Positions 16,995 through 25,409 of a stretch of DNA of 38,017 bases are shown here, one piece after another. The notes below the pieces were generated by a model. It was not told the DNA's origin and made no database searches. It saw nothing but the letters and a program-made list of their open reading frames with translations. Origin of the DNA: an uncultured Photobacterium sp. (GTDB taxonomy: Bacteria; Pseudomonadota; Gammaproteobacteria; Enterobacterales; Vibrionaceae); contig NZ_CAMRAN010000037.1 in NCBI RefSeq assembly GCF_947039875.1, positions 1 to 38,017 on the forward strand, in the 5' to 3' direction. Made by a program: the position numbers and the translations under genes. Numbering within the stretch: position 1 is the stretch's first letter; each line of letters starts with the position of its first letter.

Positions 16995-17938
16995 ATTTTC
17001 TTCCTGTAAATACGAGTGTAAACACCTGATATATGCTGAGTGTTGTTATGATATACTATAACAATAGTATTAATATTGTGTTGTTGCATTAGTTGTTCTG
17101 CATCATGTACCGTATGACTATCATCTAAAGTCACCGGATTAGCTGACATAATTTCTTTTGCTGGAATATGTTGCCAGTGCTCAGGGTTATGAGAGATAGC
17201 ACGATTTAAATCCCCTTCAGTAATCAGACCTTGGAGTTGTTGCTGGCTACCGACGAGGATACACCCTTGATGGCCGCATAATAATTGTGATAGCACTTGC
17301 TGTAGTGGAGTTGCTATATCAATAATAGGTACTGATTTTAATTGAGTTTTAATTGGCTTTAAGGCATGCAAACCAAGATTGCCATGTGGGTGATTATGAG
17401 CAAAAATATTTTTAGAAAAGGCATGATAGTTAGCGATTGCTATGGTGATAGCATCTCCCATCACTAAGGCACAAGTTGTTGATGATGTCGGTAATATATT
17501 GTGTGGATCGGCCTCTATTGATGATCCCGCAATAAGATTCAGATCTGCCTGCATAGCGACACTGTTGGAGTGATTTCGCGTTAACGTAACGATAGGAATA
17601 TGGCGATGTTTTAGCTGCGATTGTAAGGCGAGTATTTCCGCTGTTTCGCCAGAGTTAGAGATTAAAAAAGCCAGATCATGATGGTTTAATGGTCCTATAT
17701 CACCATGCATGGCCTCACTTGCATGAAGATACGTAGCATTGATGCCTAGGCTTTTGATCGAACTGGCGATTTTTTTTGCAATATGGCCTGATTTACCTAT
17801 CCCGGCAAAGATTATTTGACCTGTCTGATGCTGAATTAGTGTCGTCAGGACTTCAGATTGAGTAGGCGTTAATTGGCGCTGCATATTTTGAAGTGCACCA
17901 ATTTGTAACGATATTGAATCAGAGATAAGTGAATGCAT
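16991..17938 (-). CDS. kdsD: Arabinose-5-phosphate isomerase, KpsF/GutQ/KdsD family
   Basis: A 315-residue cytosolic sugar-phosphate isomerase. The SIS domain (about 20-175) shows GIGKSGHIAKKIASS, HASEAMHGDIGPL, ISNSGETAEIL and PTSSTTCALVMGDA; two CBS domains follow (about 195-315). The family converts ribulose 5-phosphate to arabinose 5-phosphate, the precursor of Kdo. The frame is open to 18031, but ATG 17938 gives an N-terminus and length close to E. coli KdsD (328 residues). As the first gene of the leftward operon it feeds the cytidylyltransferase fusion, which overlaps it by ATGA. A capsule-locus paralogue (KpsF-like), distinct from the housekeeping KdsD expected elsewhere in the genome, is likely. 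Confidence 0.88.
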   Translation of the reverse strand: MHSLISDSISLQIGALQNMQRQLTPTQSEVLTTLIQHQTGQIIFAGIGKSGHIAKKIASSIKSLGINATYLHASEAMHGDIGPLNHHDLAFLISNSGETAEILALQSQLKHRHIPIVTLTRNHSNSVAMQADLNLIAGSSIEADPHNILPTSSTTCALVMGDAITIAIANYHAFSKNIFAHNHPHGNLGLHALKPIKTQLKSVPIIDIATPLQQVLSQLLCGHQGCILVGSQQQLQGLITEGDLNRAISHNPEHWQHIPAKEIMSANPVTLDDSHTVHDAEQLMQQHNINTIVIVYHNNTQHISGVYTRIYRKKI

Positions 17939-18263
17939 ACTATGTTTTGCCCCAAATTTGATTATTATTCTTAAAAATAAGCAAATATTAAGCCAATAGC
18001 ATAGTGTCTTATTTGAGATGTTGATTATCAATTACTGATATATTGTCTCATTAAGAGAACATTTCCCTAGAAATAAGAGGTTTTATTTTATCTTTTATTT
18101 TAAATGTTTATTTTGCTTTGCTTTTTGAAAACGATAAAATAGATAATTATCATACTGATAATATATGTTATTTATAGATTTAAATTGCAGTAATAAAGGC
18201 AATGTCTGCCAAAAAATTATAATGGTAATAATTCAATGACAGATATTGACGTGGTATTAAAAA
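17939..18263. other. 325-base intergenic region, right edge of the polysaccharide locus
   Basis: Very AT-rich stretch between the leftward MATE gene (stop at 18264) and the start of the leftward kdsD operon. It should hold the kdsD operon promoter. No JUMPStart or ops-type element, clear terminator, or open frame with a ribosome binding site was recognised. Confidence 0.45.
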
Positions 18264-19652
18264 TTAAGGATGAAGTGTTAGTGGTTCAATATCCGTTATA
18301 TTTTTTCTGCATCGCTGGCGAATATCTAACCATAGCATAGGAATAACGATAAAGCTGAGTAGAATCGTTGATAATGGCATCGATAACCAAACGCCTTTTA
18401 CACCAAGCCATTGTGGTAAAAAGTATAAAAAAGGAAGTTGTACTAGCATATTACTGACCGAAATAGCTAACGCTTTTCCCGCTTTGTCGACAGACATAAA
18501 GTACACGGTTGCTAATACAATTAAGCCATCTAAGAACATAGCAAATAGGTGTAATTGAATACCCGCTACCGCTTCACCTGTGAGGGTTGCATTACCACGA
18601 TTGAATAATCCAATTAATGTGTGTGGGAAACTATATAATAATGCGAACCATGTAATACCAGCAATAATGGTAACTTTAATCGCTAAGTTAGCCGTTTTCT
18701 TGATATTTATCGGTTGTTTTGCACCATAATAATAGCTCACTGGTGGCTGCATACCCTCGGCAATACCTTCAGAGACTAAATAATATAAAGTCATCATATA
18801 GCCAACAATAGCAAATGCACCAACGGTCAGTTCTGTACCATATTGCATAAACTGATAATTATGTAATGCAACAACAAAGCTAGCATAAAGGTACATAATT
18901 AACACAGATGAGCCAAGACTGATTATTTTCCAGCAATGATTTAAGTGAATATTGATCATAGTGAAACGGATACGAAGGGGGGAAGATGCCGAACAGAAAT
19001 ACACAATGCCGCCAATAACCGTAATACTTTGTGCAATGATAGTTGCGATTGCTGCCCCTTTTAATTGCCAGTTGAATACACCAATAAAAAGGTAATCTAA
19101 GCCTATATTTGTTAATGCGCCCGCAATTAATAAACTGGTGGCTATTTTTGGACTGTCATCATTACGTATTAACATTGGCATAGCGCCTGCAAAAATAGTA
19201 ATAAATGCTGCCCATCCAAAGCTTTGCACATATTGTAAGGCTAATGCTTTGATATTGTGATTTGCACCTTGAATGGCTAATAATGATTCACCAAAATGAA
19301 CAAATAATCCCAATGCAATAACACTGACGATAGTAATCAAAAAGACGGCATGATCCAGTGCGCGTTGTGCATGTTTGGGGTTTTGTTCTCCTCGTGCAAT
19401 TGAGATCAGTGTACCACTGCCGATACCAATCATTAGCCCTAAGCCTGATAACAGATAGGTGATGGGCCATGCCATATTAATCGCCGCTAAGCCTTGATAA
19501 CCGACATAGTGACCAACAAAAATACCATCAATTATTTGATATAGGCCCGTAACGAGCATTGCTGCAATTGATGGAATCGCATAACGCCAAAAATTTTGGC
19601 TGATAGTAAGGGATGGCGGTGGAGACTGAGCTAATTGCATAAGATATCTCAT
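18264..19652 (-). CDS. MATE family multidrug/Na+ antiporter
   Basis: A 462-residue inner-membrane transporter with about twelve helices and the two-fold repeat of MATE proteins. Near the N-terminus IPSIAAMLVTGLYQIIDGIF and GIGSGTLISIARGEQ are typical of the first MatE domain; MQPPVSYYYGAKQ marks the corresponding place in the second. MATE proteins export cationic drugs or metabolites using Na+ or H+ gradients. The frame extends to a TTG at 19694, but ATG 19652 is preferred because it leaves the dyad at 19694-19710 in the intergenic region; ATG 19640 is also possible and none has a strong ribosome binding site. It diverges from a LysR gene that probably regulates it. Confidence 0.87.
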   Translation of the reverse strand: MRYLMQLAQSPPPSLTISQNFWRYAIPSIAAMLVTGLYQIIDGIFVGHYVGYQGLAAINMAWPITYLLSGLGLMIGIGSGTLISIARGEQNPKHAQRALDHAVFLITIVSVIALGLFVHFGESLLAIQGANHNIKALALQYVQSFGWAAFITIFAGAMPMLIRNDDSPKIATSLLIAGALTNIGLDYLFIGVFNWQLKGAAIATIIAQSITVIGGIVYFCSASSPLRIRFTMINIHLNHCWKIISLGSSVLIMYLYASFVVALHNYQFMQYGTELTVGAFAIVGYMMTLYYLVSEGIAEGMQPPVSYYYGAKQPINIKKTANLAIKVTIIAGITWFALLYSFPHTLIGLFNRGNATLTGEAVAGIQLHLFAMFLDGLIVLATVYFMSVDKAGKALAISVSNMLVQLPFLYFLPQWLGVKGVWLSMPLSTILLSFIVIPMLWLDIRQRCRKNITDIEPLTLHP

Positions 19653-19693
19653 TATATTGGTAGCGGTATTATCCTTGTTTCTTAGATTGTTCA

Positions 19694-19710
19694 AAGATAA
19701 TATCTATCTT
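19694..19710. promoter_or_regulatory. 17-bp dyad, candidate LysR operator
   Basis: AAGATA-N5-TATCTT is a perfect inverted repeat in the gap between the divergent MATE gene and the LysR gene at 19734. LysR regulators usually bind interrupted dyads between themselves and a divergent target. The spacing differs from the classical T-N11-A, so the assignment is tentative. Confidence 0.4.
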
Positions 19711-19733
19711 ATTTTCGGATGGTTTAAACGGTT

Positions 19734-20618
19734 ATGGATTGGACATTAGATCAGCTCAATGCGTTTGTTATATCAGTAGAGCAGGGGTCGTTTTCAGGTG
19801 CTGCTCGGCGAATAGGCAAAGCGCAATCACGCATAAGTACGGCGATCAGTAATCTCGAGGCAGATTTAGGGTTTGATTTATTTGATCGAAGTGCGCGCTT
19901 ACCTGTATTAACGCTTGCAGGGGAGCAGATGTATGAAGAAGCTAAAGTAGTGTTAGCTCAATGTGATCGGTTGCAATCTCGGGCATTAACACTAACCAAA
20001 GGTGAGGAAGTATCACTCACTATTGCAATGGATGAAGCGACGCCGACAACCGTCTTTGAAGAATTTTTTGAGCGTGTTGCTGCTAAATTCCCATTATTGA
20101 AATTGACGATTATTAGTGGTTCAAAAGATGATATAGCAAGTCAAGTTGATGATTTAACTGCTGATTTGGGTATTTTATTTTTTAGTAAAACACTGCCTAA
20201 TAGTTTAGAGTTTACCCCTATTTGTGAGTTTAAGTCATCATTAATTGTGGCTAAAAATCATCCATTAGCCAAAGTGTCAGCACCGACGATGCAACAACTT
20301 AGTCAATATCGCCAGTTACTCATTTGTGACCGAACGGGTTATTACCATGCTGATGCTCTTTCTGCTAATTACTGGCATATTGATAGTTATTATTCAATTA
20401 CAGCGTTTGTATTGAGGAATATGGGGTGGGCATTTGTTCCCGATCATGTGTTTAATTATTCAATCTTTAAAGATGGTGTAGTGAGGTTATCGATTGAAAA
20501 TATTCCAACCTCGCCTTGGATTGATATGGGGTTAGTAAAACGACGCGATCAAGGTAATGGTCCCGTATTGCGTTGGATGTATCAAGAATTGAAGACAATG
20601 TTCACGCAACATAACTAA
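19734..20618 (+). CDS. LysR family transcriptional regulator
   Basis: A 294-residue LysR-type regulator. The winged helix-turn-helix is at residues about 4-62 (LDQLNAFVISVEQGSFSGAA, then AQSRISTAISNLEADLG), and the type-2 periplasmic-binding-like effector domain covers about 90-290. It acts as a cytosolic tetramer that activates or represses genes when a small effector binds. It diverges from the MATE transporter with the dyad at 19694-19710 in the shared promoter, so control of that transporter is likely. The phosphatase gene begins only 17 bases after its stop and may be cotranscribed. The effector is unknown. Confidence 0.88.
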   Translation: MDWTLDQLNAFVISVEQGSFSGAARRIGKAQSRISTAISNLEADLGFDLFDRSARLPVLTLAGEQMYEEAKVVLAQCDRLQSRALTLTKGEEVSLTIAMDEATPTTVFEEFFERVAAKFPLLKLTIISGSKDDIASQVDDLTADLGILFFSKTLPNSLEFTPICEFKSSLIVAKNHPLAKVSAPTMQQLSQYRQLLICDRTGYYHADALSANYWHIDSYYSITAFVLRNMGWAFVPDHVFNYSIFKDGVVRLSIENIPTSPWIDMGLVKRRDQGNGPVLRWMYQELKTMFTQHN

Positions 20619-20635
20619 TGAATTTATATTTGTAA

Positions 20636-22564
20636 ATGATAGAACAAAGCATGAAAAAAACGGTGATAAAAGAGCCTTTACCATTAATTGTAGCGGGACC
20701 AATTTTACGCAAAGTAACCGCGAAAGAATTAACCCTCTGGCTGGTTACGACACGTCAATTAGATGCTGATTTTTGTGTTTTTCTGGGGAAAGATGAGCAG
20801 CCTTTTTATGAGGCGAAATTTGATTTAGCGCATCAAATTCAAATTGGTAAGCATGCGTGGGTTGTACTTGCTCATTTTAAGGGTGATTTTCCACAAGATA
20901 CAGCGCTTGAATATCAGGTAACAACATCAGAAGGTGTATTAACGGATTTGGTTCCTGATTTACTATATGGTAATGAATCGCGATTGAGTTTTATGATTCA
21001 GCAGCGAGCTGACTATGTTTTACATGGCTCTTGCCGCAACCCTCATTACCCAAGTAAAGACAGTCTAGTCGCCGCTGATAATAAAGTAAGTACGTTAGCT
21101 CCGCACGAACGTCCAAGCTTATTAATGATGAGTGGCGATCAAATTTATGCCGATCATGTTGCGGGGCCAATATTGGATGCGATTGAACAGGTAACAGCAT
21201 TGTTAGGCTTACCTGATGAGACGTTTGAACAAGCGCCAATTGCAGATACTACCGCGTTGTATCAGCACCCACACAATATTTATGGCCGTGATAAATTATT
21301 ACCGCATTATATTAATGATGAAAGTTGGTGGCGACGTTGTTTACCGACAACAACAGCCCCTATTTTTAGTTCTCGCGAATGTGAAAATCATTTAATGAGC
21401 TTCAGTGAATTTTTTGCGATGTATTTGTTGGTATGGTCACCGACATTATGGTCGTTTGTTGATCGTGACCGTTTTGCACGCAATGGCTATTGTAATGCGG
21501 GGGTTGCGGTATCACTTAAATGGCAGCAAACATGGCAACATGAAGCGCTTATTATTGATGATTTTGTAGTGGGCCTAAAAAATGTGCGGCGTTTAATGGC
21601 ACATATTCCTACTTATATGATCTTTGATGATCACGATATTACTGATGATTTTCAGCTTAATCGACGCTGGGAAAAAGCAGCTTACGATAATTTATTCTCA
21701 CGCCGTATTATTGGTAATGCTCTGATTAGTTATTGGTTATGCCAAGGGTGGGGTAATGCACCTGAAAAATTCACCCCTCAGTGTTTAACATTGGCTAGAA
21801 CATTTTTTGAGCAGTCAACATCGCAGGCTCATGATGCGCTAGCGGAGTATTTTTACCGATTTGAAGATTGGCACTATACGATAGCGACGGTGCCTAAAGT
21901 TGTGGTGTTAGATACCCGTACACGACGCTGGCGCTCTGAATCACATCCTAATCGTCCTTCAGGATTGATGGACTGGGAGGCATTAATTGAGTTTCAACAA
22001 GAACTCTTACATGAATCAGCGGTGATTATTGTTTCTGCCGCGCCGATGTTTGGGGTTAAATTTATTGAAACATTACAACGGATGATGACCTTGATCGGTC
22101 AGCCATTAGTGGTTGATGCTGAAAATTGGATGGCACATCCAGGCTCTGCTAATACGTTATTAAGTATTTTTACCCATACTAAAACACCCACAACGTTTAT
22201 CATTTTATCGGGTGATGTGCATTATTCGTTTGCTTACGATATTACATTACGTAATTTCAAAGGGCAGTTTAAGATCTTTCAAATAACCTGTAGTGGATTG
22301 AAAAATGAATTTCCTAATCGATTACTCCGTTTTTGTGATTGGATGGATAGGTGCCTTTATAGCCCCCATTCTCCTCTTAACTGGTTCACTAAACGTAAGC
22401 GGTTATTGATAGAGAAGCGAGATCCTGATACTGAAGGCCACCATAGATTAATTAATCAGAGTGCAATTGGTGAATTGTTCCTCGATCAACATGGTACACC
22501 ATTGATGATTGACATATTAACCGCAGAAGGAACAGTTATCCATTTTCCACCCAAAGTTTCTTGA
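20636..22564 (+). CDS. PhoD-like metallophosphatase (alkaline phosphatase D family)
   Basis: A 642-residue protein of the PhoD-like metallophosphatase family. After an N-terminal domain (about 1-120) come the metal-binding motifs: HGSCR near 127, SGDQIYAD with D168, FDDHDITDD with D331, D332, H333 and D334, and SGDVHYSF with D527 and H529. PhoD enzymes are Ca/Fe-dependent phosphodiesterases or monoesterases, often exported by Tat. This protein has no twin-arginine or other signal peptide at its N-terminus, so it is probably cytosolic, and its substrate is uncertain. ATG 20636 has a weak ribosome binding site; ATG 20651 (fifteen bases on, same frame) is an alternative. It lies directly behind the LysR gene. 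Confidence 0.83.
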   Translation: MIEQSMKKTVIKEPLPLIVAGPILRKVTAKELTLWLVTTRQLDADFCVFLGKDEQPFYEAKFDLAHQIQIGKHAWVVLAHFKGDFPQDTALEYQVTTSEGVLTDLVPDLLYGNESRLSFMIQQRADYVLHGSCRNPHYPSKDSLVAADNKVSTLAPHERPSLLMMSGDQIYADHVAGPILDAIEQVTALLGLPDETFEQAPIADTTALYQHPHNIYGRDKLLPHYINDESWWRRCLPTTTAPIFSSRECENHLMSFSEFFAMYLLVWSPTLWSFVDRDRFARNGYCNAGVAVSLKWQQTWQHEALIIDDFVVGLKNVRRLMAHIPTYMIFDDHDITDDFQLNRRWEKAAYDNLFSRRIIGNALISYWLCQGWGNAPEKFTPQCLTLARTFFEQSTSQAHDALAEYFYRFEDWHYTIATVPKVVVLDTRTRRWRSESHPNRPSGLMDWEALIEFQQELLHESAVIIVSAAPMFGVKFIETLQRMMTLIGQPLVVDAENWMAHPGSANTLLSIFTHTKTPTTFIILSGDVHYSFAYDITLRNFKGQFKIFQITCSGLKNEFPNRLLRFCDWMDRCLYSPHSPLNWFTKRKRLLIEKRDPDTEGHHRLINQSAIGELFLDQHGTPLMIDILTAEGTVIHFPPKVS

Positions 22565-22662
22565 TTGTTAGATTACCGTAATTTTACTTGTAAATGACAA
22601 ATGTATCATTGTAATATACTTGTAATTAAATTGTGAGCATATGTCGGTTAAATAGGGATTTT

Positions 22663-22977
22663 ATGCGTTTTTCACAAAAAGTTAGTTTTATGTTGAGCGC
22701 ATCTTTGCTTCTGCTTGCTATTTTACTAATTAGTGTTGGAGGACGAACGTACAAAACAGAATCAGTAATAGGAAGAGTGGTTGACGCAAATACTGATTTT
22801 TTTCATAAGCAGAATAATTTTTATTTACAGGTTATGAGTGATCAAACAAATAGTATGGTTAATCTTAATATTAGTGATGGGTTATATTGTCCGGTCGGTG
22901 CACAAGTTGTATTTGTAAAAAGAACGTGTATATTATTTGGTGATAACAATTATGAGTTTGTTTCGTGTAGGCTTTAA
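22663..22977 (+). CDS. Small membrane-anchored protein of unknown function
   Basis: A 104-residue protein I do not recognise. Residues about 9-26 (FMLSASLLLLAILLISV) form one hydrophobic segment, an uncleaved anchor or a signal peptide, followed by a domain of about 75 residues outside the membrane. That domain is beta-rich, with alternating hydrophobic residues (VIGRVVDAN, FYLQVMSD, AQVVFVKR) reminiscent of an OB-like fold. Three cysteines lie in its last third, two of which could form a disulfide in the periplasm. The frame is open from a GTG at 22633, but ATG 22663 has aggg at a good distance and begins directly with the anchor. It stands alone between the phosphatase and a lipoprotein gene. 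Confidence 0.6.
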   Translation: MRFSQKVSFMLSASLLLLAILLISVGGRTYKTESVIGRVVDANTDFFHKQNNFYLQVMSDQTNSMVNLNISDGLYCPVGAQVVFVKRTCILFGDNNYEFVSCRL

Positions 22978-23339
22978 CGCGAGTCTTCATTAGGTATATA
23001 TTAGAAACTATTATTTTAATTTTACAAAAGTGCTTTAGATAGAATTAAAATTAGATATGATAATTAAAAAATAGAGCATAATGTCGAAAATCATTGATTT
23101 TTATTGTTAATGGATGTTCTTTTCACATGGCTTTGAGTACTTATAATTAATATTGATAAATATGAATATAATTTCTCACTTTCATGCTTTTATTCTTATG
23201 AATAAAACAGATTAAATGCCGCAAAATAAAAAAAATGACCTATTATTGACTTTGACATGACGTTAACTAGATATGCTTTTCATACTAATGGTAGATACTG
23301 TTAGGGTTATATTTTAATATGAATTTTACAGGAGTTGAT
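22978..23339. other. 362-base intergenic region
   Basis: Strongly AT-rich gap before the lipoprotein gene. A TTGACA hexamer at 23252-23257 and a TTGACT at 23246-23251 could be -35 elements, but no well-spaced -10 was found. No open frame with a ribosome binding site, RNA gene or terminator is visible. Confidence 0.4.
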
Positions 23340-23774
23340 ATGAAAAAAAGTATTATTGCTATCGCTATTGCGGGTTTGGTGCTTGTTGGTTGTGATCAAG
23401 CAAGCCATGATTCTGCAAAAGAATCTGCGGCTTCAGTAAAAGCAACAGCTGTACAAGTAAAAGATAGCGCTGTTACTGCAACAGATGCAGCGCTTGATTC
23501 AACAAAAAAAGCAGTAAATGATTCTGCAGATGCTGTAAAAGATACCGTTAACGATGCAGTTAACAAAGCAAAAGAAATGAAAGCTAGTGTAGTAAATAAT
23601 TCTGATACGATAATCACTGATTCTAAACTAGCAGTATCAGACTCTACAACAACAGCTGAAAATAAAGCATCTGGTGCTATTGATGCTTCGAAAGAAGCTG
23701 TTGATAATACTAAAGATGCAGCAGTGAGTGATGCTACTGATATGATGAATAAATCTGTTGATTCAGCTGAGTAA
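23340..23774 (+). CDS. LEA/apolipoprotein-like helical lipoprotein
   Basis: A 143-residue lipoprotein. The signal (1-17) ends in lipobox LVGC with C18, followed by D19. In E. coli an Asp at +2 keeps a lipoprotein in the inner membrane; whether that holds in Vibrionaceae is less sure. The rest is almost wholly Ala, Asp, Lys, Ser, Thr and Val in quasi-repeats of about eleven residues (SAKESAASVKATA, AVNDSADAVKDTV, AIDASKEAVDNTK). This gives long amphipathic helices like those of LEA desiccation proteins or apolipoproteins, without aromatic residues. caggag seven bases before ATG 23340 fixes the start over the earlier ATG 23319. No enzymatic domain is present; a stress-protective or envelope-spacer role is a guess. 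A strong terminator follows. Confidence 0.78.
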   Translation: MKKSIIAIAIAGLVLVGCDQASHDSAKESAASVKATAVQVKDSAVTATDAALDSTKKAVNDSADAVKDTVNDAVNKAKEMKASVVNNSDTIITDSKLAVSDSTTTAENKASGAIDASKEAVDNTKDAAVSDATDMMNKSVDSAE

Positions 23775-23831
23775 AAAGTAACTGATTTAACGAATTAATT
23801 CATTTATAGTATTAATTTTTATGTTAAGAAG

Positions 23832-23869
23832 CCGAGCATTATGAACTAATGCTCGGTTATTCTTTTTTT
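23832..23869 (+). terminator. Rho-independent terminator
   Basis: ccgagcatta (23832-23841) pairs perfectly with taatgctcgg (23847-23856) around a five-base loop, followed by a T-rich tail ending in seven T. It ends the lipoprotein transcript and lies just ahead of the ribosome binding site of the next gene. Confidence 0.85.
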
Positions 23870-23881
23870 CATAAGGAGTCT

Positions 23882-24310
23882 ATGGTGAAAAAAAAATGCT
23901 TTGTAGCCGCGATGTTTGTATTTGCACTTGCAGGTTGTGATCAAGCAAAAGATGGCGCTAGTGATACTGCGTCACATAACGCACAGAATTCATTAGATTG
24001 GATGGGTGAATATACAGGTATTCAACCTTGTGGTGACTGTTCAGGTATTGAAACGAGCTTAACGTTAAATAAAAATGGTACGTTTATTTTAAATGAAACC
24101 TATCAAGGCAAAGAAACAAAACCATTTGTCAATGAAGGTAAATTTAAGTGGAATGATCGTGGTGACACCATCACTTTAAATCTCACTAGTAAAAAATCTG
24201 TGAAGTATTTTGTAGGTGAACATCGTATTTTCCGGCTGGATCAAAAAGGCCAACGTATTACAGGTGATTTAGCTGATGCTTATACCCTGAAACAAAACGA
24301 TGACAATTAA
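23882..24310 (+). CDS. NlpE-like (copper resistance N-terminal domain) lipoprotein
   Basis: A 142-residue lipoprotein. The signal ends in lipobox LAGC with C19 followed by D20-Q21, the same Cys-Asp-Gln as in the preceding lipoprotein. The mature part is a single NlpE N-terminal domain: DWMGEYTGIQPCGDCSGIET with the C50-x-x-C53 motif, FILNETYQGKE and RITGDLADAYTL. E. coli NlpE is an outer-membrane lipoprotein, about 236 residues, that signals adhesion and copper stress to CpxA; this one lacks the C-terminal OB domain and so is the short form. aaggag before ATG 23882 fixes the start. Asp at +2 would predict inner-membrane retention by E. coli rules. A terminator follows at 24321-24368. Confidence 0.82.
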   Translation: MVKKKCFVAAMFVFALAGCDQAKDGASDTASHNAQNSLDWMGEYTGIQPCGDCSGIETSLTLNKNGTFILNETYQGKETKPFVNEGKFKWNDRGDTITLNLTSKKSVKYFVGEHRIFRLDQKGQRITGDLADAYTLKQNDDN

Positions 24311-24320
24311 TTTTTAGGAA

Positions 24321-24368
24321 AATGCCCTGAAGTCTTTTTATTTAAAATAGATATCAGGGTATTTTTTT
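24321..24368. terminator. Terminator hairpin between convergent genes
   Basis: atgccctga (24322-24330) pairs with tcagggtat (24354-24362, one G-T pair) across a 23-base loop, followed by seven T. It ends the nlpE-like transcript and, read on the other strand (cagggcatttt), may also serve the convergent LysR gene. Confidence 0.7.
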
Positions 24369-24423
24369 ATCTAACGATTACTGTTTATGTTTTAGAAAAT
24401 GCAGAATTATTGTAAACTTTTCG

Positions 24424-25329
24424 TTATTGTGAACGTTGAATTTCATCATCAACCCAGCGTAATAACTGTTTGATAGCACGCGATAATACTTGATTTTGAC
24501 GCACTATATAGCCAAGGCTAGTGGTGGGGAAATGTGGTAATGGTGTAATCGTCGTTTGTAGATGTAATTTCGAATGCAATGAAAAACTGGGAACAATAGC
24601 GACCCCAAACCCCGCTTCAGCCCAATCAATTTGAGCATCAACACTGCCAACTTCCATCACATGATACTTTGCCAGTTGTAGGCTTGGTAATGCTAAATCA
24701 ATTAATTCGCGAGTACGAGTGTCATGGCCTAATAAAATTAAGGTTGGTTCTTCTGCCGCAAGAGGCTGGGGTTCAATGATTGCGTCAGGATTTAGTGATA
24801 ATCGTTGCCAACGTTCTAAGCCATTACCTAATGCACACCATTTAACTTGGCGTAATTCCATAAAGTGTAAAGGCTGGCTTTCTTTTTGAGCAATAACAAA
24901 CCCTAAATCGGCTTTAGCGCTTTTTACTAATTCTGTTGCTTGGGACGAAGTGGTATTAAAAAGAGAAAGATCAATGCCAGGGTATTCTTTTTTAAAAGCT
25001 TGAAAAGGGCTGATAAGCAATAAGCGTGAAATAATATCACTAGCAGCAATGGTAAGCGTACCTTGGTTGAGTTCGTTTATTGCATTTAGATCTGCTTGGC
25101 AAATTTGCAGTTCCATTAAGGTGTTTTCAGCACTTTTTAGTAATCTCTCTCCCGCCTGTGTTAAACGAAACGGATTTCTTTCAATTAATTTTACGCGTGT
25201 AGTCTGCTCTAATTGTTTTATATGAAGGCTGACATTAGGTTGGGTCATATGAAGCGCGGCAGCTGTCTTTCCAAAATGTTGATGCTTAGAAAGTGCAACG
25301 AATGTATTAAGCCAATGCAAATCTATCAT
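24424..25329 (-). CDS. LysR family transcriptional regulator
   Basis: A 301-residue LysR-type regulator. The N-terminal helix-turn-helix (about 3-60) reads LHWLNTFVALSKHQHFGKTA and TQPNVSLHIKQLEQ; the effector-binding domain follows (about 88-295). The frame is open to 25380, but ATG 25329 has aagg six bases upstream and begins at the usual family start. It is divergent from the purA paralogue at 25505, and the 15-bp T-N11-A dyad between them (25410-25424) is a good candidate for its operator. It may therefore adjust the purine-related neighbour to a metabolite. The effector cannot be read from the sequence. Confidence 0.88.
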   Translation of the reverse strand: MIDLHWLNTFVALSKHQHFGKTAAALHMTQPNVSLHIKQLEQTTRVKLIERNPFRLTQAGERLLKSAENTLMELQICQADLNAINELNQGTLTIAASDIISRLLLISPFQAFKKEYPGIDLSLFNTTSSQATELVKSAKADLGFVIAQKESQPLHFMELRQVKWCALGNGLERWQRLSLNPDAIIEPQPLAAEEPTLILLGHDTRTRELIDLALPSLQLAKYHVMEVGSVDAQIDWAEAGFGVAIVPSFSLHSKLHLQTTITPLPHFPTTSLGYIVRQNQVLSRAIKQLLRWVDDEIQRSQ

Positions 25330-25409
25330 TTTTACCTTCTTAGTTGGGAGAGAGGTTACTACGGCTAGTAACATTATCATCTGAATAAAGACCGCGACTA
25401 ATGTACTCT

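Noticed and set aside
19653..19694. N-terminal extension of the MATE protein from a TTG start
   Set aside because: The 14 extra residues are polar, lack a ribosome binding site, and would run the gene into the candidate LysR operator.
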